A stretch of 64,000 nt of DNA from Photobacterium aquimaris (GTDB taxonomy: Bacteria > Pseudomonadota > Gammaproteobacteria > Enterobacterales > Vibrionaceae): the NCBI RefSeq assembly GCF_002954455.1, contig NZ_MSCC01000001.1, positions 2,419,614-2,483,613 of the forward strand, read 5' to 3'. The notes beneath the pieces were generated by a model. The model was not told the origin of the DNA. It saw nothing but the letters and a program-made list of their open reading frames with translations, and searched no databases. The position numbers were made by a program, and so were the translations under genes. Positions 61,671 through 64,000 of this stretch are shown one piece after another. Positions within the stretch are counted from its first letter, which is position 1, and every line of letters starts with the position of its first letter.

Positions 61671-62576
61671 ATGGATTGGATCACCTGTGCCAATAGTTTT
61701 ATTACCGTAGTAGAACATGGTTCATTAGCGCAAGCTGCAAATAAGCTCAATACATCAAGTTCAGCATTATCAAAACGCTTATCTTGGTTAGAAAAACAGC
61801 TTGGGGTCCAACTTTTAAAACGTACCACTCGCCACTTAACCATGACTGATGCTGGTCAATTATTTTACCAACGCAGCGCCTTATTAGTTAATGATTGGCA
61901 ACAAATGTTAGCAGAAACAACGGCAACCTATGGTGAAGTTGGAGGCATATTACGTCTTGGTGCACCTCTTGCCACTGGTAGCCGTTTATTAGTCAATTAC
62001 TTAACAGAATTCAGTCAATGTTACCCAAAAATAAAAATTGAGCTTCATACTGTCACGGCAGGCCAACTTCCTGATCTTAACCTTGATGTATTTATCAGCC
62101 GTGAGATCACCGAATTTAATTCTTGTAGTTATATTGCGACTAAGCTATTGAGCTACCAAAATGGGTTCTACGCCGCACCAGCTTACCTTGAGAATAATCT
62201 GCCAATCACCACTCCAGAACAATTATGCCAACATAATTACCTGTTATTTGGTGAACAAAACCACCAACAAGATCATACCTTTGAAAATAATCAACGCTTA
62301 CGATTACAAGGCAATTTTATTACCACTAATCCAGAAGTGCTGGTTGCTGGCGCTGTTGCTGGCATGGGGCTGATTTTAACCAGCAGCCAAACTATCAAGC
62401 GCGAATTGGATAATGACTTACTGGTACCGGTATTGCCAACCTTAAAGCAACCCACAGATGCCATTTATGCTTATTATCCAAAATTAAATTATCACCATGT
62501 AAAAACGAAGTTATTTATTGATTTTATTAAACAAAAATCATCACAAATCCTGCCAGCATTCTACACTCAAGATTAA
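61671..62576 (+). CDS. LysR-family transcriptional regulator
   Basis: 301 residues; N-terminal winged helix-turn-helix (FITVVEHGSLAQAANKLNTSSSALSKRLSWLEKQLGVQLLKRT, about residues 11-53) and C-terminal periplasmic-binding-type effector domain (about 90-300). Closest by eye to the CrgA/AaeR-like subgroup; effector and targets cannot be deduced. Divergent from csrD (140 bp) and convergent with the following gene across only 16 bp. In V. cholerae the csrD side of the msh locus abuts ssb and uvrA, so this pair looks like a lineage-specific neighbour. Confidence 0.88.
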   Translation: MDWITCANSFITVVEHGSLAQAANKLNTSSSALSKRLSWLEKQLGVQLLKRTTRHLTMTDAGQLFYQRSALLVNDWQQMLAETTATYGEVGGILRLGAPLATGSRLLVNYLTEFSQCYPKIKIELHTVTAGQLPDLNLDVFISREITEFNSCSYIATKLLSYQNGFYAAPAYLENNLPITTPEQLCQHNYLLFGEQNHQQDHTFENNQRLRLQGNFITTNPEVLVAGAVAGMGLILTSSQTIKRELDNDLLVPVLPTLKQPTDAIYAYYPKLNYHHVKTKLFIDFIKQKSSQILPAFYTQD

Positions 62577-62592
62577 TCTCAGATAATGACAG

Positions 62593-64000
62593 TTAATGGT
62601 GCTTAATAATTTCATCAGGATCATTTTTCAAGCGGCTAAAGGGCACCATTTGATTACCGCTTAATACTTGAATGCTCTTCTCTTGAGGAGCTTGATAAAT
62701 ACTAAAGGCTGGTAGTTGCGCCGTTTTAACGCCGATCCAATGCGAGAAAATAGACATAAAATCAAACGCACTAATTTTTTTGTTCACTTTAATATGCTGC
62801 TTAATATCACTGGCTATTTCAATCAATGGCACTTCATAATTTTGCTTATATAAATCGCCATGTACTAATTGAGTCTGCCCTTTAACTGTACTGACATTAT
62901 TCAAGCCATGATCAGAAAAATAAAATAATGAATAACTTTCTTGAGTGGTTTTTAAATCATTTACTATGGTTTTAATAATACTATCTGTTTGATTGTAAGT
63001 AGATAAATAACAAGATAAATCTTTATCTTTAAGTCCATAAATATCTTTTTTAATTCGATCGCAAAAATTCTCATGTGATCCCATAATATGCACCACAATT
63101 AATTTTGAGCCCTGATAAGGCTGCGCTAATGCCTGCTTAAATAACGGTAATAAGGCGTAATCGCTGGTATTATTAGTGAGAAAATTGCCTTTTTTCAAAA
63201 ATTGTTTTTCGGTTGCATGTACAGCAATTGCTGACACAGCGGTATCATATTTTCCAATAAAACCTTGATTTGATAACCATATTGTTTTCATCTTGGCAGC
63301 ATTAGCCAGAGTAATAATATTATTAACTGGGTGTAAATCTAGTCCATGACTGATCGCGAGTGTTCGCGGTAATGACACTGCGGTATGAGAGGCTGTCGAC
63401 AAATAACCATTGACCAAGATTGCGGGAGTGTGAGCTAAAAATGGTGTGGTATTAATTGGGTAACCGTAAGCCGACATATAATCCTTACGCATACTCTCAC
63501 CAATGATTAATACATAATTCTTATACTTTGGTTTAGCACTTAATATCGTCCAATCAGCACGTTGGTGAATACTTTTTTGAATTGCCTTCATTTGAGCAAT
63601 ATAGTGCACACTACTAATGTAAATATGATTAATAAACACACTTAAAGATGAAAAATAAAAACAAACAATACCTAATAAAATAGCCGATTTATGCCATTGA
63701 AAAACAAACTTAATCTGTATTAAATAGTAACAAAATAAGAACAGTAAAATGGCATTAAGACCCCACACCTTTGCTGGAACTGCTAATAAAAATTCAATAC
63801 TTTCACGTTTATTGGTTTCAAGTAATGATGCAATAATGCCTATATTTGGATGTCCATAAATATAACCTGATTGAAAGTATAATGTCGCAATTAAACCAAT
63901 TGGAAATATAACTACCCATTTTAGCCAACGTTTAGATGACAATAAAATTAATGCTAAAAATAAGCTACTAGTTACTACAAGTATTTGATTACCATTATAA
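62593..64000 (-). CDS. phosphoethanolamine transferase-like sulfatase-fold membrane enzyme, 5'-truncated by window edge
   Basis: The frame stays open upstream of the TTG at 63942 to the window edge, adding a further hydrophobic helix, so the N-terminus is missing. About 468 residues are seen: four membrane helices, then an alkaline-phosphatase/sulfatase domain with VLIIGESMRKDYMSAYGY (metal-binding Glu), STASHTAVSLPRTL (candidate nucleophile Thr), HIMGSHENFCDR and FSDHGLNNV (metal Asp/His). This matches EptA/EptC-type enzymes that add phosphoethanolamine to LPS; the exact acceptor and any link with polymyxin tolerance cannot be set from sequence alone. Confidence 0.85.
   Translation of the reverse strand, partial: YNGNQILVVTSSLFLALILLSSKRWLKWVVIFPIGLIATLYFQSGYIYGHPNIGIIASLLETNKRESIEFLLAVPAKVWGLNAILLFLFCYYLIQIKFVFQWHKSAILLGIVCFYFSSLSVFINHIYISSVHYIAQMKAIQKSIHQRADWTILSAKPKYKNYVLIIGESMRKDYMSAYGYPINTTPFLAHTPAILVNGYLSTASHTAVSLPRTLAISHGLDLHPVNNIITLANAAKMKTIWLSNQGFIGKYDTAVSAIAVHATEKQFLKKGNFLTNNTSDYALLPLFKQALAQPYQGSKLIVVHIMGSHENFCDRIKKDIYGLKDKDLSCYLSTYNQTDSIIKTIVNDLKTTQESYSLFYFSDHGLNNVSTVKGQTQLVHGDLYKQNYEVPLIEIASDIKQHIKVNKKISAFDFMSIFSHWIGVKTAQLPAFSIYQAPQEKSIQVLSGNQMVPFSRLKNDPDEIIKHH

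Overview
The window is a single-chromosome stretch of a low-GC (roughly 40 % by eye) gammaproteobacterium. Gene content, gene order and protein sequences point to the Vibrionaceae, most likely Photobacterium or a close relative: the cytochrome bc1 - sspAB - rplM/rpsI block, a degQ-degS pair, the mla/lpt/rpoN block, and a complete-looking MSHA pilus locus placed directly beside mreBCD. No tRNA, prophage, transposase, integron or CRISPR array was seen.

Layout. 1-2759 (minus): rsmH (partial, runs off the left edge) and mraZ, the start of the division/cell-wall cluster, with a promoter and a three-repeat MraZ operator; then the RNase P RNA gene rnpB and rsmI. 2821-6194 (plus): lpoA, yraN (frameshifted), diaA, dolP. 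6281-12797 (minus): sspB, sspA, the cytochrome bc1 operon petABC, rpsI-rplM with a structured leader, zapE. 12978-16134 (plus): zapG, the periplasmic protease gene degQ (reading frame broken inside its signal peptide, preceded by a probable sigma-E promoter), degS. 16223-20907 (minus): murA, ibaG and mlaBCDEF for outer-membrane lipid asymmetry, with mlaC frameshifted. 21436-30350 (plus): yrbG, kdsD, lptC, lptA, lptB, rpoN, hpf, ptsN, rapZ, npr, mgtE; kdsC, normally between kdsD and lptC, is not there. 30439-43471: pmbA, darP, tldD, a Nit-type amidohydrolase, yhdP, rng, maf and mreDCB. 43592-61530 (minus): the MSHA type IV pilus locus mshQ-P-O-D-C-A-B-G-E-N-M-L-K-J-I followed by csrD (mshH); mshF is missing. 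61671-64000: a LysR regulator and, convergent with it, a phosphoethanolamine-transferase-like enzyme that runs off the right edge.

How the genes work together. Much of the window concerns the envelope: LPS transport (lptABC, kdsD), phospholipid transport (mla, yhdP), peptidoglycan synthesis and shape (murA, lpoA, mreBCD, mraZ), and envelope stress (degQ, degS, dolP). The MSHA locus encodes a retractable type IV pilus: MshE carries the c-di-GMP-binding MshEN repeats, and CsrD next door has degenerate GGDEF and EAL motifs.

Most of the window is conserved core genome. I did not find a clearly undescribed multi-gene system. The more interesting points are three one-base indels in A/T homopolymers (yraN, degQ, mlaC), absent kdsC and mshF, paired hairpins directly after the major pilin gene mshA, a MshB prepilin with an unusual cleavage site, a heptamer tandem array upstream of petABC, and the sigma-E-type promoter and Shine-Dalgarno-masking hairpin upstream of degQ.
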